NCBI RefSeq assembly: GCF_035594125.1
Contig: NC_087151.1
Span: 22,649,069-22,713,068, forward strand
DNA length: 64,000 nucleotides
Source of the DNA: Scylla paramamosain
Lineage: Eukaryota; Arthropoda; Malacostraca; Decapoda; Portunidae
Reading direction: 5' to 3'
Shown: positions 36,151 to 49,968 of the stretch, piece after piece
Layout: each line of letters starts with the position of its first letter
How positions within the stretch are numbered: position 1 is the first letter of the stretch
Translations under genes and position numbers: made by a program
The notes under the pieces: generated by a model
Told to the model about the DNA's origin: nothing
The model's input: only the letters and a program-made list of their open reading frames with translations
The model's database searches: none

Positions 36151-37660
36151 AAATAGTAAAGAAAAAAACGCTCGAAATATTTGTTTTTTGTAATGTTATT
36201 TTCATTCATAGAGATTTTTTTTTACATGGGCTTAAACGTTTTAACTTGTAAGTAGATCATAAACTATGAAAAGAAACGTGTTTCGTAATGTTTTGTTTTA
36301 AAGTATTAGGTTCTTCCCATGCTTTTTTTTTTTTTTTTTTTAGTGTTATAGTGATTAGCACGTTCATAAATACGCAAAAGGCAGGTTTTATAAATCTCGT
36401 TTCTTTTTCTCATAAAGGGTGTTTTGCGTGCATTTTGGCGTTTTGGTACATAAAAATGTGAATTACAGTCAAAATACTTGCTTTTGGTACTGTTATATTT
36501 CTCCATATAGAATGCTATTCATGCATTTTCGAGTAATGCTACCTAATAAGCTCAAAAACATTCATACGACACGGTTTTTGTAAGATCCTTTCCTTTCCCC
36601 ATATAGTGTACTTCCATATATTTTGGCATTTATGTACGTAACAAGCTCAAAACACTTAAAAATACCCGTTTTTGGTAATGCTGTTGAGACGTCTCTGACA
36701 CGTTTCTGGAAATGTCGTATCTTTTCCTCATATATTGTGATTTGCATGCATTTCAGCGTTATGGCATCTAAAAATGTGAAATACACTTGGTATATTCACA
36801 TTTTGTAATATTGTTCTTTTCACCAGAGTGCTTATTCATGCGTTTTCGAGTTTTGGTACCTAAGAAACTCAAAAACTCTCATAATACATGTTTCTCATAA
36901 TGTCTTTTCGTTTCCCCATATAACAACCTTAAAAAGCTAAAAATACTTGTTTTTTTGGTAATGTAATTCTCCTTAGCCATGCGTTTCAGCGTTTTGGTAT
37001 GTAAGAAGTTAAAAACAATTGTCCGAAGACACACTTAATGTTTTGTATTTGTGTTTTCCATGATTTTTAGCGTTTTTTGGTACCTAACACTAAAAAAAAA
37101 AAAAAACACTGAAAAGACACGTTTCTGGTAATGTTTCTTGGTTTCTCCATATAGGGGGTATTTAATGCTTTTTGCGTTTTGGTATCATTGTGAAAAACTC
37201 TGATAAAAAAACACGTTTTTGTAAAAGTCCTTTTTCTCCAAAATGGAGGGCTAATCGTGCGTTTTAATATTTTGGTACCTAAGAAGCATAAAACTCTCAT
37301 AATAAAAGTTTTTTGTACCTAAGAAGCTCAAAACACTCAAAATACACGGTTCTCGTAATGTCCTTTCCTTTATATTTTTGGTGTTTTTGTACGTAAGTAG
37401 TTAAAAACGCACAAAATACTTGTTTTCTGATTCCATATATGGTGCTTTCCATGCTGTTTAGCGTTTTGGTGCTTAATATACAGGAAAACACTCAACATAT
37501 ACGTTTCTTGTAATGTCTTTTCTTTTCCCCATATAAGGGGATGCATTTTTACATACATTTCTGCATATATTTCTGCGTTTTGGTACCTAACAATGTAAAA
37601 AAAACAATAAAAATACACGTTTTTGTTTTTCTTCGTATTAACAGTTTTCGCGTTTTCTTA

Positions 37661-37672
37661 CCTATAATAATA

Positions 37673-37721
<49 letters not shown>

Positions 37722-37732
37722 TAATAATAATG
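37661..37732. repeat. (AAT)n microsatellite
   Basis: About 24 AAT triplets with single interruptions (AGT, AAC), sitting where a monomer would read CCTAAGAAGCTC. Confidence 0.93.
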
Positions 37733-39762
37733 CATAATTCTGATAATGTCTTTTCATTGCCCTATATGCAGTAGTTTGCATGCTTTTTTGTATTTCTCTA
37801 CGTAACAAACTGAAAAACACTCAAAATACACGATTTTGGTAAATTTATTCTATTATTGCACATAAGAGGTGTTTTCATGCGTTTCCTACGAAAGTAGCTA
37901 AAAAAATGAAAAGAATCGTTTTTGGTAATGATATTTTGCTTTCCCATATAGGGTGTTTTCCATGTTTTTATCATTTTGGTGCCTAGCACGCTCATAAACA
38001 GTCAAAAGACACGTTTGTGGAAATTTCTTTTCCTTTTCTTATATAAAGTGCTTTACATGCATTTTGGCGTTTTGATACCTAACAATGTGAAATGCCCTCA
38101 AAATACTCTTTTTTGTAGCGTTGTTCTTTTTTCTCCGTATAAAGTCCTACTCATGCGTTTTAGCATTTTGTTACCTTTAAAACCCAAAAATTCATAATAC
38201 ACGTTTCTCGTAATGTCTTTTCGTTTCCCCATGTTGAGTATTTTGCATGCATTATGGCTTTTTCTACGTAAAAAAACACACAAGGTATTGATTTTTAGTA
38301 ATGTAATTCTGTTTCGCCATAAAAGGTTGTTTTCCATCCATTTTAGTGTTCTGGTACGTAAGTACCTCAAAAGACTGAAAAAAAGTCGTTATTTGTAATG
38401 TTGTTTTTTTTTCTCATAGAGGTTCCTTTCCATGCTTTTTAGCGATATGGGGCTTAGTACACTCGTCAAAGATACATTTTTTTTTTAAATCTCGTTTCCT
38501 TTCTCCAGTTAATGTGCTTTGTATGCATTTTGGTTGTTTGATACCTAAAGATGTGATATACATTTAAAATACACGTTTTTGTTAATGTTATGTTTCTCCA
38601 TATAGAGTCTTATGTGCTCTCGAGTTTTGGTATCTTAAAAAAAAAAAAAAAACGTTATTATGTTTTCGCATAAGGGATGTTTTCCCTGCGTTTTATCGTT
38701 TTGGTACAAAAATAGTTCAAAACACTCAAAAGACATGATTTTAGTAATCTTGTTTTCTTTTTTCAATATAAGGTGTTTTCCATTTTTTTTTTTTTTTTTT
38801 GCGTTTTGCTGCCTAACACACTCATGAACACTCGAAAGGCACTTTTCTGGAAATGTTGTTTCTTTTCGCCATATAGAGTGCTTTGCATGCATTTTGGCGT
38901 TTTGGTACCTAAATCATGTGAAATACTCGTACACTAACATAAAAGTTTTAGTAATGTTCAGTTTCTCCATTTAGAGTGGTATTCATGTTTTATCTCGTTT
39001 TGTTACATAAGAACACTCATAATAAACGTTTCTCATAATATTCTTTCGTTTCCTCATATAATGTACTTTCCATGTATTTTGGCGTTTTTGTACGTAACAA
39101 GCTCAAAACACTCAATTTTTTTTTTTTTTTTTGGTAATACTATTCTGTTTCTTCTTACAGGGTGTTTTGCATGCGTTTTAGCGTTTTGGTACGTAGGAAG
39201 CCGAAAAAGATAAGTTTTTGGTAAAGTTCTTTTCTATTCCCATAATGGGTGCTTTCCATCCTTTTTGTTTTTTTCTTAGAGTTTTGGAGCTTAACATGCA
39301 CAAAAATACTCAAAATATGTTTCTATTAATGTCATTTTATTTCTTAATATAATTGACTTTGCAAGCATTTTTGCGTTTTTTTGGTACCTAAAAAAACTTG
39401 AAATTCAAGTTTTTGGTTATGTTCTTTTTCTCGATATAGGGTGTTACTGATGCAATTTCGCGTTTTGGTACCTAAGAAGCTCAAAACTCTCATATCTGAA
39501 ATGTCTCTTATCTGAATGTCTTTTGTTTCTCCATAAAGGGTTATTTGAGTTTTAGCGTTTTGATACTTAAATAGTTCAAAAAACACACACACAAAAAAAA
39601 GATTTTTGTCAGTGGTGTTTCGTTTCTCCATATACAGTGCTATTAACGCCTTTTCGCCTTTTTTACCTAAGAAATAAAAAAGAAAAAAATGCGCATAATT
39701 CGCTTCTCTTAATGTCTTTTACTTTCCCATATAGGGTACTTTCTATGGATTTTGGCCTTGTA

Positions 39763-41205
39763 CTTGGGGAAACAGAACAACATTTTTCAAAAATGTGTGC
39801 TTTAAGTATTTTCAGTTTGTTAGGTACAACAAAAAAAAAATCCAAAAGCATGAGTTTTAATTGTTTTTCAGCTTGTTAGGTACGAAATTGCCAGATACAT
39901 GCAAATTAGCATATATAATGAAAAGATATAATCACAAACGTGTATATGTTTTTTTTTCTTTTTTTTTATGTTCTAAGGTATCAAAAAAGTTATGTTCCGG
40001 AGGAACATAACTTTATCACAAACGTGTGTATTTAGTGTTTTTAAGTTCATTAGGTGCAAAAACGCCTAATCATATGCAATTAGCACATATGAGGAAACTA
40101 AACGATATTACCACTAACATATCTTATGAGTGTCTTTTAAGATTCTTCGGTGCTGAAAGGCTAAAACTTATGAATATTCCTCTATATTGGGGGAACAAAA
40201 AAAGCATCATGTGTATTATGAGTGTGATTCACCATGTTACGTACCAAAACACCAAAATGCATAGAAAGAACCCTTTCTGGAGAAAAAATAAATTAATTAA
40301 TTAATTAAAAAAAATCAGCATATAATATTAAAAAAAACGTGTGTTTTAAGTGTTTTTGTTAGATATCAAAATGCCAAAAACCTATGCAAAGGTTCCAGCA
40401 TAGAGAAACGAAACGAAATAATCACAAACAAAAGCTATCAAGACGCTAAAACACAAAAATAATACTCTATATTCAGAAACAGAACAACATTAAGAAAAGC
40501 GTAATGAATTATGAATCTTATTCTCTGTGATAGGTGCGAAAACTTCAAAATGCTTACCTGTATGCATATATACCTATATACCTATATTAAGAAACACATC
40601 TATATTACCAAAAACCTGCATTATGACTGTTTTTTTATTTAGTTAGATATCTTAAGATATCTTAAGATATCTTAAGATATCTTATTAGAAAATAAAACAA
40701 CTGCCAAAAACATGTTTTTTTCAGGTTTTGCGTATCAAAACGCTAAAATTCATGAAAAACATCCCTTAAGGAGAAACAGAATAATCTCACAAATAAAGTG
40801 TTTTTTTTAAGTGTTTTTTTTTTTGGAGCTTCTTACGTACCAAAACTCTAAAATGCATGCAAAACTCTCTGTCCGGAGGAACATTACCAATAATGTGTGT
40901 TTTAAGTGTTTTTTTTTTTTTTTTTCAGTTCATTATATACCAAAACGCTTAGACAGTTACAAATCGGCCATTATGGGGAAACTAAGCGATATTTCCACAC
41001 ACGTGTCTTATGAGAGTTTTTTTTTTACGGTTTTTAGGTGATGAGACGCTATCACAAATAAATATTAATCTATATTGAGAAAGAAAACGTTATTACTAAA
41101 AGTGTGTGTTATGAGGCTCATTCACCATATTAAGTACAAAAACGCCAAAAATGTATACAAAGAACTTTTCTGGAGAAACAGAACATTTTCAAAAAAGTAA
41201 GTTTC
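39763..41205 (-). repeat. Eleven-monomer HOR satellite, reverse orientation (isolated inverted block)
   Basis: Begins at GTACTTGGGGAAACAG, where forward monomers abruptly become reverse, and ends at AAAAAAGTAAGTTTC. The part 40920-41190 closely parallels 21310-21590 (ATTATATACCAAAACGC, GATGAGACGC..., TATTACTAAAAG), so it is a related copy of that section. No gene is present. Confidence 0.85.
40644..40684. repeat. Palindromic 10-bp minisatellite
   Basis: Four copies of the unit TATCTTAAGA, itself part of the self-complementary run AGATATCTTAAGATATCT. It interrupts a monomer right after TTTATTTAGTTAG. Confidence 0.92.
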
Positions 41206-43206
41206 TTTTTATGCATTTCATCGTTTTTGTACCTAACGTACAATAATAAGACGTTTAATAATACAAGTTTTTTTTTTTTTATAAAGTTGTTTTGTTTGTC
41301 AGTATAGAGTATTGTTCACGTGTTTTAGAGTTCTGATATCTAACAAAATCGAAAATAGTCATAATACATGGTTGCGATTATATCTTTTGGTATCCCTATA
41401 TTGGCTATTTTGCATGTTTTTTGGCCTTTTAGTACTTATAAACTTGAAAAAAAAATAAAACAAACGTTTTTTGTTTTTTTCCAAAAATTTAAGATTTTGT
41501 ACCTAATATGGTGTATCACTTTCATAATACACATTTTTATTAATGATATTCTGTTACTCAACTTTGAGTATTATTCATATGTTGTAGTGTTTTAACACCT
41601 AAGAACCTCAAAAATACTCATAAGACAAGTCTCTGACAATATCATTTAGTTTCCCAATATTGGCTAATTTGCATGTGTTTTGGCGTACCTAATAAACTCA
41701 AAAGCATACCTTTTTGGTAATGTTTTTCTGTTCCTCGAGAATGGGTGTTTTGGATGCTTATTAGAGTTTTGGTATCTAAAAAGTTCATAAACACTGGAAA
41801 GACACAATTTTGATAACATTGTTTAATTGTCCATTTTAGGGTGCTTTCCATGCTTTTTAGCGTCAAGGTGCCTAATATGTTTAGAAAGAGGCAAATAACA
41901 CGTTTCTGGTAATAATGTTACGTTATCCCATATAGGATGTTTTGCATGATATTGGGGCTTTAATAACTAACTAGCTCAAAACACTCAAAATATACTTTTT
42001 GATAAAGTTGTTCTGTTTCTCCAAAAAAGGGTGTTTAGCATGCGTTTTAGAGTTTTGGTTTGTAAGAATCCGAAAAAAATTAAAAGAAACGTTTTTTTTT
42101 TAGTTATTTTTTTTCCAATATATTGTACTTTTCACGCACTTTGCCGTTTTGGTATCTAACAATATAAAAAAAAAACATTGATCATACAGTTTTTTGGTAA
42201 TGTAGTTCTCTTTTTTTTTTTTTTTTTGGTTTGCATGCATTTTGACGTTTTGGTACCTAACATGGTGAAAAATACTGTTCTGTTTCTTAATATAGAGTAC
42301 TATTCACGTGTTTTAGCTTTCTGATACATTAGAACATCAAAAACACACGTAACACATGTTTGTGATTTTATAATTCATTTTTCCCATATTGATATTTTGC
42401 AAGTGTTTTGGTGTTTTGGTACTTAACACTTAACACTTAAAACACACATTTTTTGGAAATACTTTTTTTTCAGAAATGATTTTTGTATGCATTTTGGCGA
42501 TTTACGAACTAACATGATGAATAACATTCAAAATACAAGTTTTTAGTAATGATGTTTTCTTCCTCAATTTTGGTTAATATTCATATGCTTTAGCATTTCA
42601 ACATCTAAGAGCCTTAAAAACACTCATATGACACGTTTGAGATAATTTGCATGTGTTTTGGTACCTAATAAACTAAAAAAAAAACCCAAAACACATGTTT
42701 TTAGTAATGCTGTTCTGTTCCTCCAGACAAGGTGTTTTGTATGTATTTTTAAAGATTTCTTATGTAAGAAGCTAAAAAAAACTCAAAAAACAGAATTTGT
42801 TAAAGTTGTTTAGTTTTCTAAATAGAGTTTTTTCCATACTTTTTAGCATTTTGGTGCCTAATTTGCTAAACAAATAAAATAAAATAAACAAGCAAATGAC
42901 ACGTTTCTCGTAATGTCGTTTCATTAACGTTAAACGATGCTTTGCAACCATTTTGGAGATTTGATACCTAACAAGCTCAAAAACTCTCAAAATACACTAT
43001 TTTGATGAGGTTAATTTCTATATAGGTGTGTTTTGCATGAGTTTTATCGTTTTGGTATATAAGTAGCTGAAAACACTCAAAAGCCACGTTTTTGATAATG
43101 TATTCTTTTCCAAAATAGGGTGCTTTGCATGAATTTTGGCGGTTTGGTACCTAACAAGTTCAAGACATTCATAATACAGGTTTTTGGTAATGTAGTTAGG
43201 TTTCAC
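41206..43206 (+). repeat. Eleven-monomer HOR satellite, forward orientation
   Basis: Forward copies of the eleven-mer words: CACCTAAGAACCTC near 41598, TTGGCTAATTTGC near 41660, GGCAAATAACACG near 41890. The same monomer types return in order near 42600-42900. It ends at Line A copy i. No gene is present. Confidence 0.85.
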
Positions 43207-43282
43207 ACTAATCTAATTTTCAATCTGTAAAACACCAGCTTTTCTCTTTTAAACCTCATCTTCTTTTCCTCACTGAACTCAG

Positions 43283-43911
43283 GTGTCTGAGGCAACTGAC
43301 AGTAGCCCCTTTTCTGTTCCCTCCTACTTTCCCTATCCTCATTTTCAATCCAAAGCTGGATGTTGCGTGTATGTGCGCAACGGCTCTCGTACCCACGCTC
43401 TTGAATCTTCCGAGTTTTCCATTATCTGGCTACGACTACAGAGTCATTCTCAAACTAAATTTATCTCTGCTGTATACCTCTCACCTAACTCCTCTGACAA
43501 TAAGAAATTCTTTGACTAAACTTCCAAAGTGAGCACATTCTGACTCTCTTCCCTTTTGCAGCGATCTCCATTCTTGGAGACTTAAATGTTCACCACCAGC
43601 TTGGGCTTACCTCTCCCTTCACTGACCATCCTGGTGAACTAGCCTTCAACTTTGCTATCCTCCACGACCTAGAGCAATTGGTGCAACACCCTACTCGTAT
43701 TCCTGACCATCTTGGTGATATGCCTAACATTCTTGACCTTTTCCTGACCTCTAATCCTGATTATGCTGTCACCCTTTCTTCTCCATTGGACTCCTCCGTT
43801 CACAATCTCATATCTGTATCTTGTCTTCTCGCTCTAATTAGGATCCACCTAAGCGAAGATGCCTCTGTCGTTTTGCCTCTGATAGTTGGAAGGACCTGGC
43901 TATTTAGCTGA
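43283..43911 (+). pseudogene. Line A endonuclease, broken (copy i)
   Basis: Frames 43283-43519 and 43678-43911 carry SEATDSSPFSVPSYFPYPHF...CCVYVRNGS and [26 protein letters not shown] short deletion in CVYVRND-LTCS yields RNGSRTH. The SDHN motif is changed to SVHN (TCCGTTCACAAT near 43795-43806), losing the catalytic Asp. GDLN replaces GDFN near 43578. The domain is inactive. Confidence 0.75.
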
Positions 43912-43954
43912 TTTTCCTTGAAATGACTACTGCTTCCGTGTCAGAAACCCGTCT

Positions 43955-44752
43955 TTGTGTGCCGAGCGCATAACAGAGATGATAGTGTCTGGCATAGAGG
44001 CGTACATTCTTCCCTCTTTTTCTCGACCTAAACCTGTCAAACCTTGGTTTAACACAGCTTGTTCTCGTGTTATATATATGCTATATGATAGAGAGGTGGC
44101 CCACCAAAGGTACTTTAGCCTTCCATCACCAGAATCTCATGCACTTTATATTTCTTCCCTGAACCATGCAAAGTCTGTTCTCCAACTAGCGAAAAACTCC
44201 TACATTAACAGAAAGTGTCAAATATTTTTTTTAAGATCTAACTCCCCTTGTGACTTCTGGCACCTAGCCAAAAATATCTCCAATAACTTTGCTTCTTTTT
44301 CTTTCCCTCATTTATTTCAATCAGATGGCACCACTGCTATCACATCTACCTCTAAAGCTGAACTCTTCGCTTAAACCTGTGCTAAAAACTCTAACTTGGA
44401 CGATTCAAGGCTTGTTCCTCCCTCTCCTCCACCCTCTGACTACTTCATGCTACCTATTAAAATCCTTCGCAATGATGCTTTCCATGCTGGCCTAAATGCT
44501 CTGAAGGTTTATGGACCTGATGGGGTCCCTCTTATTGTTCTCCGAAACTGTGCCTCCGTGTTTGCACCTTGCTTATTCAAACTCTTTCAGCTCGGTCTAT
44601 CAACATCTACCATTCCTTCTTGCTGGAAGTTTGCCTACATTCAACCTGTTCCTAAAAAGGGTGACAGTTCTAATCCCTCAGACTACCGTCGTGCCTATCT
44701 AAAAATTTTGAATCTATCCTTAACAGGAAGAAACTTTTGCTGTTGCCTTTGA
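43955..44752 (+). pseudogene. Line A linker and RT fingers (copy i)
   Basis: Two overlapping frames cover the linker (CAERITEMIVSGIEAYILPS, VKPWFNTACSR, RYFSLPSPESHALYIS, KNSYINRKCQ) and the fingers (SRLVPPSPPPSDYFMLPIKI, VYGPDGVPLIVLRNCASVFA, IPSCWKFAYIQPVPKKGDSS, NPSDYRR). There is a TAA at about 44372 (CGCTTAAACC) and a deletion after SDYRR. Of all copies this preserves the fingers best. Confidence 0.75.
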
Positions 44753-45868
44753 TATATTAAAAGCTTTTGATAGAGTCTAGTACAAAGCTGTTCTTCTAAA
44801 TCTATTAACAGTGGTGTTCTTCAGGATACTTTCCTGTCACCCACTCTCTTCTTATTATTCATCAATGACCTTCTAGACCAAACTTCTTGTCCTATTCACT
44901 TCTACGCTGATGATAACACCCTGCACTTTTCCACGTCTTTTCATAGACTTCAGAAGTAAACATTTCATGCAGGGAAGCCACAGAATGCCTGAATTCTGAT
45001 CTTTCTAAAATTTCTGATTGGGGCAGAGCAAATTTGGTATTGTTCCTTGCCTCAAAAAACCAGTTCCTCCATTTATGAACTTGACAAAACCTTCCAGACA
45101 AATTTCCCCTCTTCCTCAATGACACTCAACTGTTCCCCTTTTCTACACTGAGCATCCTCGGTCTGTCCTTTACTTATAATCTGAAGTGGAAACCTCACAC
45201 CTCATCTCTAGCTAAAACAGCTTCTATAAAGTTAGGCGTTCTGAGACGTCTCCGCCAGTTTTTCTAACACACCCGCCCTGCTGCTAACTCTGTACAAGGG
45301 CCTTAACCGTCCATGTATGAAGTATGCTTCACATGTCTGGGAGGGTTCCACTCACACTGCTCTTCTAGACAGCGTGGAATCAAAAGCTTATCGTCTCATC
45401 ACCTCCTCTTCTCTAGCTGATTGTCTTCAGCCTCTCTCTCATCGCTGCAATGTTGCATCTCTAACTATCTTCTACCGGTATTTTTAATGCTAACTGCTCT
45501 TCTGATCTTGCTAACTGCGTGCCTCCCCTCCTCCCGCGGCCTCACTGCACAAGACTTTCTTCTTTCTCCCACCCCAATTCTGTCCATCTCTCTAATGCAA
45601 GAGTTAACCAGCATTCTCAGTCATTCATCCCTTTCTCTGGTAAATTCTGGAACTCCCTGCCTGCTTCTGCATTTCCATCTTCCTATGACGAATTCCTTCA
45701 AGTGTGAGGTTGAAGACACTTATCTTTCAGTTTTTGTCTACTGCTCTGGACTCTTTTCTGGGACTGGCATCTCAGTGGGCTTTCTTTTTTTTATTATTAT
45801 TATTTTTTTTTTTCATTGGATTTTTGTTGCCCTCGGCCAGTGTCTCTCCTACATGAAAAATAAATAAA

Positions 45869-47650
45869 TAAATAAAATTAAAAAATCAAAATACAGGTTT
45901 CTTTGTATGCATTTTAGCGTTTTGGTACTTAACATTGTGAAAGTCTCATAATACCCGTTTTTTTGGTAATGGTGTTCTGTTTCTCAATTTAGAGTACTAT
46001 TCACGTGTTTTAGCGTTTTCATACCTAGGAACTTAAAAAACACTCATAATACACTTTTGTGATTATATCGTTTCGTTTTCCTGTATTGGCTAATTTCCAC
46101 GTCTTTTGTCGTTTTGATACCAAACAAATTGAAAAAAAAAACACTTAAAACACAAATTTTTGGAAATATTGTCTTATTCCAGGATGTGTTCTTTGTATGT
46201 ATTTTGCATTTTGGTAACTAATCTGGTGAATCATACTCATAATACACGTTTTTTGTTAATGATATTCTGTTACCTAACATATATTAATATGCATATGTTT
46301 TTGCGTGTCTGCACCTAAGAATCTTAAAAAGACTCATAAGACACGTTTGTGGTTTATTTTTGTTATATTTTCTAATTTGTATGTGTTTTGCCGTTTTAGT
46401 ACCTAAGAAACTGAAAAACATCGAAGACACGTTTTGGGTAATGTTCCATGTATTTTAGAGTTTTGGTACATGAAAAGCTTAAAAAAAGTAAAAGACACAA
46501 TTTTAATAACATTGTTTTAGTTTTCCAATAGAGGGTTTTTTTTTCTTTTGATTTTAGCGTTTTTATGCCTAATATGCTTAAAAAAAACGCAAATGACACG
46601 TTTCTGATAATGTCATTTCATATCCCCATATTGGGTGCTTTCCATGCATTTCGTCATTTTGGTAATTAACAGGCGCAAATAAACTAAAAATACACTTTTT
46701 TGGTGAAGTTGTTCAGTTTCTCCTAAAAGGAAGTTTAGCATGCGTTTTAGCGTTTTTGGTACGTAGGAAGATGAAAACACTCAAAAATAACTTATTGGTA
46801 ATGTTTTCTTTTTAAAATAGTGTGCTTTGAATGCACTTTGCCGTTTTGGCACCTAACAAATAAATAAAACAAAAATCATTCATAATACAGGTATTTTAGT
46901 AATGTAGTTCGGTTTCTTCATAGAGTTTTTTTTTTATGCATTTTAGCTTTTTGGTACCTAATATAGTAATTATTGTTGTTTTGTTCCTCAGTATAGAGCT
47001 ATTCATGTGCTTTTGCGTTCTGATAACTAAGAACATCAAAAACAATCAAAACAAATGTTTCTAATTATACAATTTCTTTCTTTTCTTTATATTGGCTAGT
47101 TTGTATCTAATAAACTGAAAAACATGTAAAATATACATTTTTTTGAAATGATGTTATGTTTCTCAATATGAAAATATTCATAAGTTTTAGCATTTCACCA
47201 CCTAAGAACCTTAAAAACACTCATAAGACACATTTGTGGTAATATTGTTTTATTTTCCCGTATCAGCTAATTTGCATTTGATTTGCAGTTTTGGTACCTA
47301 ATAAACTCGAAAACACCCTAAACACAAGTTTTTTGGTAATATTGTTCTGTTCCTCCAGAAATGGTGTTTTACATGTATTTTAGAGTTTTGGTACGTAAGA
47401 GGCTCAAAAACATTTAAAATGCATGATTTGTTAGTAATGTTTAGTTTTCCCAAACGAGATGTTTTCCATGCTTTTAGGTTTTTGGTGCCTTGTATGCTTA
47501 AAACAAGAAAATGACAGGTTTCTGGTAATGTTGTTTCATTACCCGATATAGGATGCTTTCCATGCATTTTGTAGGTTTGGTATCTAACAAGACAAAAAAA
47601 AAAACTCTTAAAATACACTCTTTTGATGAAGTTGTTCTGTTTTATCCATT
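45869..47650 (+). repeat. Eleven-monomer HOR satellite, forward orientation (right arm)
   Basis: Inverted counterpart of 28743-30570. Matching pairs include 46599 with 29826 and 47618 with 28773 (sum of positions about 76400). Forward diagnostic words: GTTTTAGCGTTTTCATACC, CTGCACCTAAGAATC near 46310 and TTTCACCACCTAAGAACC near 47190. Confidence 0.9.
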
Positions 47651-47905
<255 letters not shown>

Positions 47906-49823
47906 TTTGCGTGCATTTTAGTGTTTTGGTACGTAACTAGTTTGAAAACACTAAAAAGACACTTTTTTGGTGATGTTTTTTTTTCTAATTTCGTGTGCTT
48001 TTTATGCACTTTGGCGTTTTGGTACCTAACATTCATAATACAGGTTATTGGTATCGTAGTTCTGTTCCTCCATATAGATTTCTTTTTATGCATTTTGTCG
48101 TTTTGGTGCCTAACACGGTAAATAAGACTCATAATGCACATTTTTGTTAATTACATTCTGTTACTAAACATAAAGTAATATTAACATGTTTTAGCGTTTC
48201 AGCACCAGTGAACCTTAAAAACACTTGTCAAATACGTTTGTAATACTATCATTGTATCCACATATTAGCATATTTCCATGTGTTTTGGCATTTTGATAAA
48301 CTCAAACAGACTCAAAACATCCGTTTTTTGTAATGTTCTTTTTCACCAGGAAGTGTATTTTTGCTTCCATTTTAGAGTATTGGTATGTTACAAGCTTAAT
48401 AACCGTCAAAATACACGATTTTGGTAATATTCTTTAATTTTATTATATCGGGTGTTTTCCATGCTTTTCAGTGTTCTCGTGGCTGATATGCTCAAAAACA
48501 CGTAAATGACACGTTTCTGGGCCTGTCATCTCATTATCGTATATAGAGTGTTTTGCTTGCATTTTGGGGTTTTGTTACCTAACAAGCTCAAAAAATCACT
48601 AAAAATACATTTAAAATGAATTTGTTCGATTTCTCCATAAATGAGTCTTATGTTTTTAATGCGTTTTAGCGTTTCGGCACGTAAACATTTGAAAACCATG
48701 AAAACCCACTTTTTTCGGTAATGTTATTTTATTTTCAAATATAGTGTGCTTTGCATGCTTTTGACGCTTTAGTACCTAGCAAATTCAAAAACATTTATAA
48801 TACATATTTTTGGTAAAGTTGTTCAGGTTCTTCATATAGATTTTTTTTTTAATGCATTTTGGTGTTTTGGTATCTAACATGGTGAATAAGACTCATAATA
48901 CACGTTTTTTTGGTAATATTAATCTCTTTCCCAATATAGAGTACTATTCACGTGTTTTAGCGTTCTGATACATAAGAACATCAAAAACACTGATAACACA
49001 CTTTTGTCATTATATAATTTAATTTCCATACATTGGCTACTTTGCATGTGTTTCCGCATTTCGTTACCTGAGAAACTGAAAAATACTTAAAGCACACGTT
49101 TATGGAAATATTTCTCTGTTTCTTCAAAAAGGGTTACTTGTATGCATTTTGGCATTTTGGTATTTAACATGGTGAATCACACTCATAGTACACATTTTTG
49201 ATAAAGATATTGTTTCTAAAATACAGAGTAATATTCATGTGTTTTAGTGTTTCAGCAACTAAGAACCTTAAAAACACACATCGGAGACATTTGTGGTAAT
49301 AACGTTTAGTTTCCTTATACTGTGTACTTTGCATTTATTTTCACGTGTTGTTACCTAATAAAAAAAAAAAATAACTTAAAACACATGTTTTAGGTAATGT
49401 CGTTTTGTTTCCTCAGAAAGGGTGTTTGGGTACGTAAAAAGCTCAAAAACACTCAAAAATACGTTTTTTTTTATAAAGTGTTTCCGTTTCTCCAAAAAGG
49501 GTGTTGTGCTTGCGTTTGAATATTTTGATACCTCAAAAACCTCGTTTTTGGTAAAGTTGTTTTCATTTCCAATATAGTGTGCTTTGCATGCACTTTGATA
49601 ATGTAGTTTTTTTTCTTTCACATAGGTCTCTTTATATGCATTTTAGCTTTTTGGTATAATGTACTATTAACGTGTTTTAGCTTTCTGATACCTTAGGACA
49701 TCAAAAACACTCATATTACAAGTTTGTGATGGATGTCTTTTCGTTTCTTTATATAGGCTTGTTTTTACGTTTTTTTTTTTTTTTTGCGTTTTTGTAGCTA
49801 AGAAATTTAAAAACACGTTTTTA
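47906..49823 (+). repeat. Eleven-monomer HOR satellite, forward orientation (right arm)
   Basis: Inverted counterpart of 26701-28689. The block 47921-48121 matches 28478-28680. Words: CAGCACCAGTGAACC near 48200 and CAGCAACTAAGAACC near 49252, 1.05 kb apart, a full eleven-mer. No gene is present. Confidence 0.9.
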
Positions 49824-49968
49824 TGTAGGGACACAGGCCAAGGGCAACAAAAATCCTCCACCAACAAAAAAATAAATACAAAATAATAAAAAAAAATAAA
49901 TAAATAACACACTGAGACAATGGTCCCTGAACAGGTTCCGAAGCGGCAGTCAAAAATGCATAAGTGTC

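Larger units (their letters stand above)
35509..39762 (+). repeat. Five-monomer HOR satellite, forward orientation, with indels
   Basis: About 4.25 kb of forward monomers. The CATAATACACGTTTCTCGTAATGTC monomer appears near 35900, 36870, 38190, 39015 and 39490 among rearranged units. Local peculiarities are a double hairpin at 36083-36150, (AAT)n at 37661-37732 inside a monomer, and A/T runs. It ends at an orientation switch at about 39762. No gene is present. Confidence 0.88.
43207..45868 (+). mobile_element. Line A copy i: endonuclease to 3' end with internal deletion
   Basis: Begins at CTAATCTAATTTTCAATCTG in the endonuclease and ends at CTCCTACATGAAAAATAAATAAAT. A deletion around 44715-44790 removes most of the RT between the KVFES-like block and GVPQGS, joining AACAGGAAG to CTTTTGCTGTTGCC and then AAAGCTGTTCTTC. 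The palm reads YADDN at 44903-44917. The part 45423-45868 is the mirror of copy f; the part upstream of 45423 has no counterpart at 31.0 kb, so the inverted arm ends inside this element. Confidence 0.92.
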
